Source of the DNA: an uncultured Lachnospiraceae bacterium | GTDB lineage: Bacteria > Bacillota > Clostridia > Lachnospirales > Lachnospiraceae | NCBI GenBank assembly: GCA_910579505.1 | Contig: CAJTTZ010000011.1 | Coordinates: 1-64,000 of the forward strand | DNA: 64,000 nt | Reading direction: 5' to 3' | Shown: one piece after another, positions 1 through 7,021 of the stretch | How positions within the stretch are numbered: the first letter of the stretch is position 1 | Layout: every line of letters begins with the position of its first letter | The notes under the pieces: generated by a model | Told to the model about the DNA's origin: nothing | What the model saw: the letters and a program-made list of their open reading frames with translations, nothing else | Database searches by the model: none | Program-made: the position numbers and the translations under genes

Positions 1-254
1 CGGCTCATGTCCTTGACGATGATCGCCTCCACGTTGCCCGCCTCGACTTGCTCCATCATGGCGGTGAAGCCAGGGCGGTCAAAGCGGGTTCCTGAGATGC
101 CATCGTCAGTAAAATGGGTGGGATACGGGAAACCGTTCCGGCGAGCATAGTCCTCTAACATGAATTTTTGATTCTGGATTGAAAAACTATCCCCGTTTAA
201 TTCATCGTCACGGCTCAATCTTTCGTACAATGGGGTGATTTTGGTTTTCAGCAT
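1..254 (-). CDS. Large serine recombinase, N-terminal part (runs off left edge)
   Basis: Translation from the ATG at 254 gives the start of a resolvase/invertase catalytic domain: the conserved Tyr-Glu-Arg-Leu-Ser segment with the nucleophile serine at about residue 12, then SIQNQ, DDGISGTRFDRPGF and an IIVKDMSR-type motif near the edge. These are hallmarks of the large serine recombinases that move CTn/IME elements of Clostridia by cutting at a two-base core. An AAGGAGGACT ribosome binding site lies just upstream of the start (261-270). Only about 84 residues are visible, so the recombination-domain and zinc-ribbon parts cannot be judged. It reads in the same direction as the recombinase at 4306-6150, and both have their start next to an insertion boundary in virD4. 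Confidence 0.9.
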   Translation of the reverse strand, partial: MLKTKITPLYERLSRDDELNGDSFSIQNQKFMLEDYARRNGFPYPTHFTDDGISGTRFDRPGFTAMMEQVEAGNVEAIIVKDMS

Positions 255-279
255 TGGCGCAGTCCTCCTTCAATGAAAA

Positions 280-339
280 ATGCTCTAAGAGCCTCTACTT
301 CTTTACCGAAAAATCGGATAAACAAGTCTCTTAGAGCAT
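280..339. repeat. 12-bp inverted repeat near element terminus
   Basis: ATGCTCTAAGAG at 280-291 is mirrored exactly by CTCTTAGAGCAT at 328-339, separated by 36 bases. The left arm is itself nearly palindromic (GCTCTAAGAGC). It lies between the recombinase start and the junction with virD4, so it may be a recombinase or excision-factor binding region, or a terminator for the broken virD4. The function is inference. Confidence 0.6.
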
Positions 340-344
340 AAATC

Positions 345-1003
345 ACCCGCCGCAAGTTTGTATTTTTTATACTGCTTTACGGCAAAGTGTTCCGGGTCTT
401 TTTCTTCCAGTCGGTCAAACATGAGGTCTACCGGGTTCTTAAAGTCCTCGTCGTCCTCCCTCGCTTCACTTGCGTTTATCATGTCAAGTAAGGTTGTGAA
501 GTTCTTTTCTTCCTCCGGGGCTTCGTAGTAGATATAGCCGATCAGTGCGGTGTAGTAGAGTTTTTCGGCTTTCGTCCAAAAATCTTCGGTCGATTTTTCG
601 CCCTCGCCTTTGGTGTTTACCATGATTGTGTTGACAAGTTTTAATATGTCTTTCTCGCTGTGCAGGTACGCAAAGGGGTTGTAGTGCATACTCTTTTTGA
701 AATTGATTGTGTTAAGCACTTTTATCTTATAGCCGCCCCTGTCTAAGAGCTTTCCGCACTCTATGAGGATTGTGCCTTTTGGGTCGGTCACGCAATACGA
801 ACTGTGCATTTGCATAAGGTTCGGCTTGACGAAAAAGCGGGTCTTGCCGCTGCCCGAACCGCCTATGACTAACACGTTTTTATTCCTTGCGTACTTGGGA
901 CTTTTGGGTCGGCTGTTCATGGTAAGGCGTTCTGTCTGTGTCAGCAGGACGTTGTTGTAAAAGTCCGGGTCAACGTAGGGTTCAATGTCCTTTGCGTTCC
1001 CCC
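345..1003 (-). pseudogene. virD4: VirD4/TraG coupling protein, middle fragment between two insertions
   Basis: The coupling ATPase of the ICE brings the relaxase-DNA complex to the mating channel. This fragment carries its P-loop region: WGNAKDIEP, then NVLVIGGSGSGKTRFF (Walker A) and VTDPKGTI (start of the nucleotide-binding core), down to KQYKKYKLAAG. The frame is open from about 1018 to 303, but only residues encoded by 345-1003 match the family. The N-terminal half is at 6208-6501, 5.2 kb away, ending in GSARWG; the two halves join at the shared TGGGG. After KLAAG the frame runs into foreign sequence and stops at 303, so the C-terminal part was also separated by a second insertion. An internal ATG at 920 could start a 205-residue product, but it would lack the membrane segments and most of the ATPase. 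Confidence 0.85.
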
Positions 1004-1390
1004 ATGAAGCGTTTTGTCAAGTGCTTTTTTGAGTTATTGACGCAAGCCCTTGTTAGTGCGGTGGGAAACGGGGCAGGAAAAAGGGCGCAAAACGCGCCTG
1101 TGGACATTTAGAAGCCGTTTTCGCGGGTGGGTAGTATAAAACCCTTGCCCGGTGGGTTTTCGTGTCTGAAACGCCTTAAAAATCAAGCCTTTTCAAGCCC
1201 TATTGCGTAACACTCCATTCTGTTCTTTGGGAGAGGTCGGGGGCGCGGGGGCAGAGCCACCGCATAACCTACCGCCCGCCGCCGAAGTAGTGCAGACGGT
1301 TTTGCCGTTAGAATGGAGCAGACGAAAACAGGGGCAGGATTTTTTTATCCTGTTCCCCGTTTTCGGCGGCGAAATGGCAACGGCAAAAAT

Positions 1391-1469
1391 CCAGACGGTC
1401 AAGGGTTTAAGAGTGGAGATTTTTTCGCGCTCTTTGCGAAAAAATACTACTCGTCCCTTGACGGTCTGG
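1391..1469. repeat. Large nested stem-loop in element terminus
   Basis: CCAGACGGTCAAGGG (1391-1405) pairs with CCCTTGACGGTCTGG (1455-1469) with one mismatch. Inside it, TTTTTTCGC and GCGAAAAAA form a second stem around a 7-base loop. A structure of this size could be a cruciform (for example a single-strand origin after conjugative transfer) or a structured RNA. The pairing is seen directly; the role is inference. Confidence 0.65.
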
Positions 1470-1497
1470 ATAGTCGGAACGGACGTAGAACGGGGGA

Positions 1498-1526
1498 TTG
1501 CTTTTCGTAATTGGGTATGCTATAAT
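1498..1526 (+). promoter_or_regulatory. Predicted promoter for the SdpI-like cargo gene
   Basis: TTGCTT at 1498-1503, a 17-base spacer and a consensus TATAAT at 1521-1526, about 50 bases before the start at 1578. This lets the cargo gene be expressed independently of the minus-strand mobilization genes. Confidence 0.6.
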
Positions 1527-1540
1527 TTCCCCCAGTACAA

Positions 1541-1971
1541 ACCGATAAATTGGGATTTATGAAAGTGAGGGAAATATATGTGGTTTTGGTGGTTCATATT
1601 TGTTTGCGATTTACTTATTCCAATCACAATGATTATTGCTGGTAATATGATGTGGAAACATGCTCCTAAAAAAATCAATGGAATAATCGGTTATCGAACA
1701 GCACGTTCTATGAAAAATATAGACACATGGAAATTTGCACAGGCGCATTGTGGCCGCTTATGGCGGAAAATTGGTTGGGTTATTTTGATACCATCAGTTG
1801 TTATCCATTTTCCTTTTTATCATAGTTCAGAGAATATAATTGGAACGGTTGCGGCGATTCTATGTACAACACAATGTCTGATTTTAGTATTAGCTATTTT
1901 CCCAACAGAATACGCCTTAAAAAGAACGTTTACTGAAGAGGGAGTACGAAGATAAATTCCAGTTTATCGGT
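1541..1971. repeat. 19-bp imperfect inverted repeats flanking the SdpI-like gene
   Basis: ACCGATAAATTGGGATTTA at 1541-1559 is matched by its inverted form TAAATTCCAGTTTATCGGT at 1953-1971 (17 of 19 positions). The repeats bracket exactly one gene of lower GC than its surroundings. They may be the ends of a small acquired cassette or paired regulatory/terminator arms. Confidence 0.5.
1578..1955 (+). CDS. SdpI/YfhL-like small membrane protein (element cargo)
   Basis: This 125-residue protein has hydrophobic segments at about 3-22, 66-84 and 89-109. Between the first two lies the polar stretch NGIIGYRTARSMKN, the signature of the SdpI/YfhL C-terminal domain. SdpI is the Bacillus immunity membrane protein against the SdpC killing factor; many homologues are of unknown role, and this short form has only the SdpI domain. 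GTGAGGG sits 7 bases before the ATG. It is the only plus-strand gene of the mobilizable element, has its own promoter (1498-1526) and is bracketed by inverted repeats. Protection of the host cell against a toxin or antimicrobial peptide is a reasonable inference only. Confidence 0.7.
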   Translation: MWFWWFIFVCDLLIPITMIIAGNMMWKHAPKKINGIIGYRTARSMKNIDTWKFAQAHCGRLWRKIGWVILIPSVVIHFPFYHSSENIIGTVAAILCTTQCLILVLAIFPTEYALKRTFTEEGVRR

Positions 1972-1987
1972 CTAATAAAAGTCCAAA

Positions 1988-2029
1988 ACAGGGCAGCGGT
2001 GGCAAGCATTGACAATCCCGCCGCCCTGT
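1988..2029. terminator. Convergent stem-loop between the SdpI-like gene and the relaxase gene
   Basis: ACAGGGC (1988-1994) pairs with GCCCTGT (2023-2029), with additional GCGG/CCGC pairing inside. It sits between two convergent genes, so it probably ends transcription from one or both sides. The T-runs are weak. Confidence 0.45.
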
Positions 2030-2032
2030 CTG

Positions 2033-3439
2033 TTATCGCTCCATATCCTGCTTTCTGTGGGGCTGTTGTTCCCGCTGTTCCTGCCGCAAGATACTGTAAA
2101 CACTCTTTCTGATTTTCTCCGCTTCTTTCACTTCCTCTTTCAATGCAAGATACCGCTGATTAAGCGTTTTCCTCTCGGCGGTCAGCTTGGTGTATTCTTC
2201 TTTCCATGTCTTTGTCGGGATTGTGGTCTTGCCGTTCATTATGCCTTTGAGATAATCTTTCGCTGTTGTGAATAAGATTTGCTCGGCTTCGGTCAGCGGC
2301 TTCTTTCCCTTACACTTGAAATAAATGTCGGCTTGCTCTAAGTGCTTTTTCAGAGTGCCTAACCGCCGTTCAACGGGTTTCAGTTTCCCTTGAATATCCA
2401 GTTGTTCCCCTATCATGGACTTGAATTTTTCATCAAGCCCCGTCATATCCATGATGTTGTTGGTTTGCAGGAAGTTCAGCATTTTTGCCGCGTCTTTGAG
2501 GTTATAGAGGGATTGGGAATATCCCGGTTTTCCCGTCTGTACCTTGCGTGACAGTATGCCTTGAATATAGTCGGCAAGGGTGGGCGGCTCGGTGTTCTCG
2601 GCTTCTTCCTTTAACCAGTTTTGCAGTTTGGAGATACGCGCCTTTAACTGCCGTAACTTCTGGTTAGTCACTTCGATTTCGCGGTTAAGGTCGCCGCGCT
2701 CGGTGCGGATGCCGCGCTTCTCCATAGCGGAAGCGGCAACGCCTAAATGGACGGTGGGTATCTGGTCTATCCCCTGCCGTTCATAACTGCGATGGTCTAC
2801 GCGCTCCGCGTGTCCGTTCTGCTCCAATGCCTGATTGCAGAGTTCCGCCCATGCCGCCCGCCATTCCTCCGCTTTGGTCTGTTCGTTCCAGTCGGTAGCG
2901 GGAATGGATTTGCATTTGTACTGCCGCTTTTTGGGGTCATAGATTTTATTCCCGTCCCTGTCAAGAATGTACTCCTTTTTCTGCTTCGCTCCCCACTCGC
3001 CGCGCTCGTCAAAAGGGCGCATTGTCAGCATGATATGGGCGTGGGGGTTGCCGCCGCCTGTGTCGTGTAGGCATACGTCGGCGCACATTCCCGCCGCCAC
3101 AAAATGCCGTTCCACATACTCGCGGACAAGGGAAATGCCTTGCTCCCTCGTCAGTTCGCGGGGCAAGGCAATTTCAATCTCCCGTGCAAGTTGGGCGTTC
3201 TTCGCTTTCTCGATTTTCTCCACTTCGTTCCATAAAACCGCCCTGTCCGTATATTCAGCGGGGGCGTGGTCGGGTAATAAAATCTCAGTGTGGACGACAC
3301 CGCCCTTGTGGGTGTAGTCGTGGGTCATTCCGTCAAACTCATTTGTGATTTTTTCCCCCGCCCGGTAAGCGGCGGCGGCAACAGCGGACTTGCCCTTGCC
3401 GCGGGATATGACTTTGATACTGCAATGGTAGATTGCCAC
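2033..3439 (-). CDS. mobA: MobA/MobL-family relaxase (MOBQ type)
   Basis: A relaxase nicks oriT, binds covalently to the 5' end and pilots the single strand into the recipient. From the GTG at 3439 the protein starts VAIYHCSIKVISRGKGKSA, a classic MobA/MobL N-terminus, followed by a Tyr in AAYRAGE (candidate nicking Tyr), and the metal-binding HUH-like segment GNPHAHIMLTMRPF. The C-terminal half is a long charged coiled coil. A longer frame reaches 3529, but the GTG has an AAAGGAG site 8 bases upstream, and the extension would overlap the oriT, so 3439 is preferred (468 residues). The oriT at 3521-3553 lies immediately upstream, the usual MOBQ arrangement. The substrate DNA is therefore very likely this element itself; it needs a coupling protein and channel supplied in trans. 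Confidence 0.9.
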   Translation of the reverse strand: MAIYHCSIKVISRGKGKSAVAAAAYRAGEKITNEFDGMTHDYTHKGGVVHTEILLPDHAPAEYTDRAVLWNEVEKIEKAKNAQLAREIEIALPRELTREQGISLVREYVERHFVAAGMCADVCLHDTGGGNPHAHIMLTMRPFDERGEWGAKQKKEYILDRDGNKIYDPKKRQYKCKSIPATDWNEQTKAEEWRAAWAELCNQALEQNGHAERVDHRSYERQGIDQIPTVHLGVAASAMEKRGIRTERGDLNREIEVTNQKLRQLKARISKLQNWLKEEAENTEPPTLADYIQGILSRKVQTGKPGYSQSLYNLKDAAKMLNFLQTNNIMDMTGLDEKFKSMIGEQLDIQGKLKPVERRLGTLKKHLEQADIYFKCKGKKPLTEAEQILFTTAKDYLKGIMNGKTTIPTKTWKEEYTKLTAERKTLNQRYLALKEEVKEAEKIRKSVYSILRQEQREQQPHRKQDMER

Positions 3440-3478
3440 GCGCCGCGCTCCTTTCTGCGGGTAACTCCCGCCGTTTCC

Positions 3479-3500
3479 TTTTGTGCCGACAGGCACAAAA
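3479..3500. repeat. Perfect 9-bp inverted repeat upstream of mobA
   Basis: TTTTGTGCC (3479-3487) and GGCACAAAA (3492-3500) around a 4-base loop. It lies between the oriT nick and the mobA start, so it could be a relaxase-regulatory site in the mobA leader or part of the extended oriT. Confidence 0.6.
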
Positions 3501-3520
3501 CGCCGTCTGCAAGACCGCAC

Positions 3521-3553
3521 ATACCACATTTATGTGGTATATAAGTGCGCCCT
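3521..3553 (+). other. oriT: Predicted IncQ-type origin of transfer (oriT)
   Basis: A 9-bp inverted repeat (ATACCACAT 3521-3529, ATGTGGTAT 3532-3540) is followed 1 base later by TAAGTGCGCCCT (3542-3553). TAAGTGCG/CCCT is the conserved nick region of the RSF1010/R1162 (IncQ, MOBQ) oriT, where a similar hairpin precedes the nick by about 8 bases. By analogy the nick lies between 3549 and 3550. The site is upstream of a MobA/MobL relaxase gene, which supports the assignment. Confidence 0.8.
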
Positions 3554-3584
3554 TGCTTTTTGGCAAGGGTAGGGGCGTAAGCCG

Positions 3585-3980
3585 TTACCCTTGTGCCGCG
3601 CCCCCGTCCGCGTCCGCGTCTGCGCCGCCCTCGCGGGCTGTATGGGTGGTTCTGGCGGCGGACGGCGTGTTACCCTGTGCCGCCGTTTCCGCGCCCTGTG
3701 CGGGGGCTGTGGGGGCATACTGGGCGGTCAATTCGTCCAGTATGCGGCGGGCGTGGTCGGCGGCTACGGTCTTTTCAAGAAAGGTCTTGAATTGTTCCTC
3801 TGTCAGCGGTATGCTGTCGGGGACAAGGCTTTCAAAAAGCCCCATGCGGCGGCATAGGCGTTTTGTCCTGTCCTTGCGCTCCTGCGCCTTTTGCTCCTGC
3901 ACAAGCTGTCTGCGCCTGTTTTCAAGCTGTCGGATTTCTTCCTCAATGCTCGTGATTTTTTCGGCTTTGGTCTTTGCCAT
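3585..3980 (-). CDS. DUF3847-like mobilization-associated protein
   Basis: 131 residues. The first 50 form a basic coiled coil (KAEKITSIEEEIRQLENRRR and a lysine/arginine-rich RKDRTKRLCRRMGLFES). Then comes an acidic helical part with EEQFKTFLEKT and a low-complexity Ala/Gly/Asp-rich tail. This layout matches the DUF3847 family found beside relaxase genes of Clostridia elements; members are often considered MobC-like accessory proteins that help the relaxase at oriT, but that role is inferred. AAAGGAGCG precedes the ATG at 3980. The gene is upstream of mobA across the oriT and in the same direction, so the nick region lies in its 3' flank. Confidence 0.7.
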   Translation of the reverse strand: MAKTKAEKITSIEEEIRQLENRRRQLVQEQKAQERKDRTKRLCRRMGLFESLVPDSIPLTEEQFKTFLEKTVAADHARRILDELTAQYAPTAPAQGAETAAQGNTPSAARTTHTAREGGADADADGGAAQG

Positions 3981-4058
3981 GCGTCAATCGCTCCTTTCGT
4001 GTTTGGTGTGGAATGGATAGGATAGGAATGGATTTTTACAGATAATCGTTTTCCCGTT

Positions 4059-4226
4059 TTATTCCCCCTTGTCTGCAAGTATCATTTTCAGCAGCTTGTC
4101 GCGGAATGTTTCTGTGCCGCTGTGGTTGAAAAACAACTCCGCAACAATGGTCTGCCCGTTCCTGTGTGTCGTGATGATACCGTCCGGCTTTCGGGGCGGG
4201 GCGGGCGTTTCGTTCTTTTCTGTCAA
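4059..4226 (-). CDS. TnpW-like small transposon-encoded protein
   Basis: A 55-residue protein starting at a TTG (4224-4226) with AAAGGAG 8 bases upstream. The translation contains PRKPDGIITTHRNGQTIVAE, then the segment around NHSGTETFRDKLLKMI, the pattern of the TnpW family, a small protein first named in Tn4451-type elements and always near the serine recombinase gene. Its function is not known. It is too short to appear in a standard long-ORF scan. It lies 80 bases downstream of the recombinase stop, same strand, so the two are probably co-transcribed. Confidence 0.7.
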   Translation of the reverse strand: MTEKNETPAPPRKPDGIITTHRNGQTIVAELFFNHSGTETFRDKLLKMILADKGE

Positions 4227-4305
4227 TGGGTCGCTCCTTTCTTTGGGCGCGGAAAAGGGATTTCCCGTAATCGGAAAATCCCTCTCGGCTGTCGGTTATT
4301 CGGTT

Positions 4306-6150
4306 TTACTGTGCGGTGGCGGCGGCTTGCGCCTTTTTTCTCGCTCTGTATTCCCGCGCTTTGATACGGTCATACTCCCGTTGCTTTTCATTATTTTTAG
4401 CGCGGTAGGCTCTGGAATATTCCCGGTGGTAGGCGCGGCTCTTTTCCTTTTTCGCTTCTTCGATTTCCTCCCGCATTTGTCTGATTTCCTGCTCTGCCGG
4501 CTCTGCAAGCTGTGTCAGTTCGTTCTCAAATTTACCGATATGGTTGAAGTATATCCCGATATGCTGTATGGCGTATCTTGCCCGCTTCTGGTCGCGCTCA
4601 TGCACTTCGATTTTGCTGATAAACTCGTTGAGAATGGCGGGGGTGAGTTCGGAAAAGTCGGCATAGCGTTCTGTCAGCTTCACAAACCTTTGCGCCCGCC
4701 CTCCCGCGTTTTCAAAAGCGGATAATTGCTCCTTAATTTCCGCAAGTTCCTCTTTCAGCTTATAATATTCTTCCGAATACTTCCGCGACATCTGCTCGTA
4801 ACGGTCTTGCTCAATCGTGCCGAGGGCGTTATCCTCATACAGCTTATCCAGAACCTTTTCAATCTGTTCAAGCCGCGTTGTGATTTGCGGTACGCGCTTT
4901 TGCTGTTTCTTTGTCTGGTCGGTCTGCTGTACGGCAAGGCTCTTTTTCACTAAGGCTTCAAAGTCTGCCCGGTTGCTGATAGAGTATTCCGCGATTTTTT
5001 TCAGCACGTCCGAAACGGTCTGCATGAGTAAATCCGCGTCCATGATGTGCGGGGAATGGCACTTCGGATTTTTGGCTTTCCCCTTGTGGTACTCACTGCA
5101 ATAGGCGATATGCCGTTTGCCGCCGTTCCTGTAATCTATCCGTATGTGCATTTTTGCGCCGCAGTCCTTACAGAAAAGCAAGCCCGACAAAGGGTGGATT
5201 TCCCCGTCCCCGTTTGGTCGCTTGACGGGGGCATTTTCCAAAATCCGCTGTACATTCTCAAAGTCGGCGCGGTCGATAACCGGTTCATGCACATTTTCCG
5301 TAATCTGCCACTGGCTTCTGTCTACATAGTGGTTTCGCTTGTCACGGAAATGTTTTGCGGTCTTGAAGTTTACAATGTCGCCGCAATACTCCTGCCGCGT
5401 GAGGATATGGGTCAGCGTGGCTTTGTTCCATTTGCAACGGTTTTCCTCGTTAAGCGCCTTATTTTTGCAGGTTCCCCGCCCTCGGTCTTTCATATAGAAT
5501 GTGGGCGTTGGGATTTGCTCATTTTTCAGATATACGGCGATCTGGTTTCGGTTCTTCCCGTTCAGAAACAGGCGGAAAATCAAGCGGACAACTTTGGCTG
5601 CTTCTTCATCAATTATCCAAAAATCTTTGTTGTCGGGGTCTTTGACATATCCGTAGGGGGCTTCGGTTGCGATTGGCTTGCCGCTCGTCCCCTTTGTGCG
5701 GATACCCGTTTTTACTTTCTTGCTGATGTCGCGGGCGTACCACTCTGACATGATATTGATAAAGGGGGCAAACTCCAACGTGTCGGGCTTTTCGCTGTCT
5801 ATCCCGTTGTTTACCGCGATAAAGCGCACGTTGTTTCTGCGGAAAATCTCCATAGCGTTTCCCACTTGGAGATAGTCGCGCCCCCAGCGGGTCATGTCTT
5901 TCATAATGCACACGCCGATTTTGCCGTTTTCCACGTCCTCAATCATGCGGGAGTAGGCAGAACGGTCAAAAAATCTGCCGCTTTCGTCATCGTCAATGTA
6001 GTGCCGGATATTGGTTAATTTTAGCTGTCTGGCATAGCTTTCCAGAAATTTCTTCTGGTTCTGTATGGAGTTGCTTTCGCCGCCGTCCCTGTCCTCGTCC
6101 CCCACGGATAGGCGGGAGTAAAGGGCTGTGATTTTGCTGTAATCATTCAT
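4306..6150 (-). CDS. Large serine recombinase (integrase/excisionase of the mobilizable element)
   Basis: 614 residues from the ATG at 6150 (an upstream in-frame ATG at 6156 is only one base from the AGGAGGG site; the one at 6150 has 7-base spacing). The N-terminal ~150 residues are the resolvase catalytic domain: LYSRLSVGDE with the nucleophile Ser, SNSIQNQKK, DDDESGRFFDR, MKDMTRWGRD with the catalytic Arg residues. Next is the recombinase domain (GKPIATEAPYGY), then a zinc ribbon with CKDCGAKM and a later Cys pair (CSEY, KCHSPH), a coiled coil at roughly 420-490, and an unusually Arg/Lys/Tyr-rich tail (REYSRAYRAKNNEKQ). It should catalyse both integration into and excision from the TGGGG site in virD4. 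Its start faces the right-hand junction only ~55 bases away. Confidence 0.93.
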   Translation of the reverse strand: MNDYSKITALYSRLSVGDEDRDGGESNSIQNQKKFLESYARQLKLTNIRHYIDDDESGRFFDRSAYSRMIEDVENGKIGVCIMKDMTRWGRDYLQVGNAMEIFRRNNVRFIAVNNGIDSEKPDTLEFAPFINIMSEWYARDISKKVKTGIRTKGTSGKPIATEAPYGYVKDPDNKDFWIIDEEAAKVVRLIFRLFLNGKNRNQIAVYLKNEQIPTPTFYMKDRGRGTCKNKALNEENRCKWNKATLTHILTRQEYCGDIVNFKTAKHFRDKRNHYVDRSQWQITENVHEPVIDRADFENVQRILENAPVKRPNGDGEIHPLSGLLFCKDCGAKMHIRIDYRNGGKRHIAYCSEYHKGKAKNPKCHSPHIMDADLLMQTVSDVLKKIAEYSISNRADFEALVKKSLAVQQTDQTKKQQKRVPQITTRLEQIEKVLDKLYEDNALGTIEQDRYEQMSRKYSEEYYKLKEELAEIKEQLSAFENAGGRAQRFVKLTERYADFSELTPAILNEFISKIEVHERDQKRARYAIQHIGIYFNHIGKFENELTQLAEPAEQEIRQMREEIEEAKKEKSRAYHREYSRAYRAKNNEKQREYDRIKAREYRARKKAQAAATAQ

Positions 6151-6202
6151 GTGCATACCCTCCTGCGTCAATATAGGTGTTGCTTACAGTTAAGATTATG
6201 CA

Positions 6203-6207
6203 CCCCA
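6203..6207. other. Attachment-site core at the right junction of the mobilizable element
   Basis: CCCCA (TGGGG on the coding strand of virD4) is found here and again at 1000-1004. To the right virD4 reads GSARWG; to the left it reads element sequence and a stop (TAA) two codons later. The pentamer is the shared core left by recombination; serine recombinases cross over on two bases within such cores. Confidence 0.7.
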
Positions 6208-6501
6208 CCTTGCAGAGCCGTACTCAACGCCCTTGCGGTACTTCTTGGCGTTCTTGCCTTTCATGTAGACGGCGATCCGCAGGATAACCGCCCCGGCAAC
6301 GCCTATCATAAAATCCTGTCCGTTAAGGCTTGGCAGGGGGCTTTCAAAGGCGGCGGTCACGCCCTCCATGATGTGTAAGAGCTTCCCGGAGAGGTCAGCC
6401 CCCGGAGAGAGCCGGAACGCTTCGCCTGCTTTCATAAAGAGCCATACAAAGAGCAGGTACGGCGCATTGAGGATAAGCAGCTTTTTGATGTTTGGTTTCA
6501 T
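6208..6501 (-). pseudogene. virD4: VirD4/TraG coupling protein, N-terminal fragment
   Basis: Encodes the first ~98 residues of the coupling protein: a membrane segment at about 8-24 (LLILNAPYLLFVWLFMK), a periplasmic-type loop, a second membrane segment near 66-80, and the basic linker KNAKKYRKGVEYGSARWG that leads into the ATPase domain. The frame stops at 6196 inside the inserted element. The start overlaps the pcfB-like stop (ATGA at 6498-6501), showing the ancestral operon. The fragment can still be made as a short membrane protein but cannot act as a coupling protein unless the insertions excise. Confidence 0.85.
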
Positions 6502-6974
6502 CTTTCCCGCCCCCTGTCCTTGTTTTTCTCTTTCTGCCTGCTTTGGTTCATCTGCTTTGCCTTTTCCCGGAAAGCGGCTAACATTTTGCGTATGGACGGC
6601 TTTTTCTCTTTGCTTAACTGCTTGGCGGCAAACTCCTTAAATGCTTCCGTCATAACGTCCACGTCCCGCCCCTTGAAAAAGACAAGATACCGGGGCGGTT
6701 CTTCGCCCTTCACTTTCTTTAGGCTGTAATCAAGCCCGTATTTCTTGGCAATGGGTTCAAATGCCTTTATGTTAGCGTCTGTAATTTCCATACTGGAAAC
6801 GCCCGTGTTCTGCTTCATAAGGTGCTTTAGGGTCTGCTTGCCCTTGTATATCTTTGGTGCTTTGTTCTTCTTAGCGGATAACATTTTTCTGATTGCCTTT
6901 TGTAAGACTTCGGCGGTCAGCTTCGCCGTCTTGATTGACAATGCAACGGTCTTTTCGTTGATCTGTTCCTGCAT
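6498..6974 (-). CDS. PcfB-like ICE protein (DUF3801 family)
   Basis: 158 residues, soluble, very basic at both ends. The core (KTAKLTAEVLQKAIRKML, KQTLKHLMKQNTGVSSMEI, KYGLDYSLKK, YLVFFKGRDVDVMTEAFKEF) matches the PcfB/DUF3801 family, which in conjugative elements of Firmicutes is encoded directly upstream of the VirD4/PcfC coupling protein and is thought to help couple the relaxosome to it. It overlaps virD4 by four bases. Its operon partner is now broken, so the protein may have lost its function in this element. Confidence 0.8.
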   Translation of the reverse strand: MQEQINEKTVALSIKTAKLTAEVLQKAIRKMLSAKKNKAPKIYKGKQTLKHLMKQNTGVSSMEITDANIKAFEPIAKKYGLDYSLKKVKGEEPPRYLVFFKGRDVDVMTEAFKEFAAKQLSKEKKPSIRKMLAAFREKAKQMNQSRQKEKNKDRGRER

Positions 6975-7021
6975 GGGCTGTCATTCCTCCTTTCTTGGGG
7001 TAGTGCAGGGCAGCCGCCCGG

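Larger units (their letters stand above)
1..344 (-). mobile_element. Right-hand end of a second serine-recombinase element (partial) inserted in virD4
   Basis: Only the terminal ~344 bases of this element are inside the window. It contains the 5' end of a large serine recombinase gene, reading off the left edge. The boundary is placed at about 342-347 because the virD4 reading frame matches the family up to Lys-Leu-Ala-Ala-Gly and then changes to an unrelated 13-residue tail. The element end carries a perfect 12-bp inverted repeat at 280-291 and 328-339. The far end and any cargo lie outside the window, so the type (IME or other) is inferred from the recombinase alone. Confidence 0.6.
1019..1540. 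other. Non-coding left terminal region of the mobilizable element
   Basis: About 520 bases with no convincing gene: overlapping opposite-strand frames (1193-1562) have biased, low-complexity translations and no good ribosome binding sites. What can be seen are stem-loops: AAAACCC/GGGTTTT at 1138-1160 and a large nested hairpin at 1391-1469. The stretch is GC-rich compared with the cargo gene that follows. Confidence 0.5.
1004..6203. mobile_element. Complete ~5.2 kb integrative mobilizable element inserted in virD4
   Basis: The virD4 frame is interrupted after GSARWG (6208) and resumes at WGNAKDIEP (1003). Both junctions contain the pentamer TGGGG on the minus strand (999-1003 side and 6203-6207), the expected footprint of a large serine recombinase crossover. 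Inside are an SdpI-like cargo gene (1578-1955), a MobA/MobL relaxase (2033-3439), an IncQ-like oriT (3521-3553), a DUF3847-like gene (3585-3980), a TnpW-like gene (4059-4226) and the serine recombinase (4306-6150). There are no type IV secretion genes, so it should depend on a helper ICE for transfer. Exact ends are uncertain by a few bases because of the shared core. Confidence 0.85.

Noticed and set aside
1193..1562. Overlapping plus- and minus-strand open frames at the left end of the mobilizable element
   Set aside because: No ribosome binding site, biased Pro/Ala/Arg composition and strong stem-loops in the same DNA; more likely structural non-coding sequence.
3433..4020. Plus-strand frame opposite mobA and the DUF3847-like gene
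   Set aside because: Antisense shadow of GC-rich coding DNA; translation is Ser/Arg/Ala-rich and matches no family.
5047..5748. 233-residue plus-strand frame opposite the serine recombinase
   Set aside because: Lies fully within a well-supported gene on the other strand and has no start signal.
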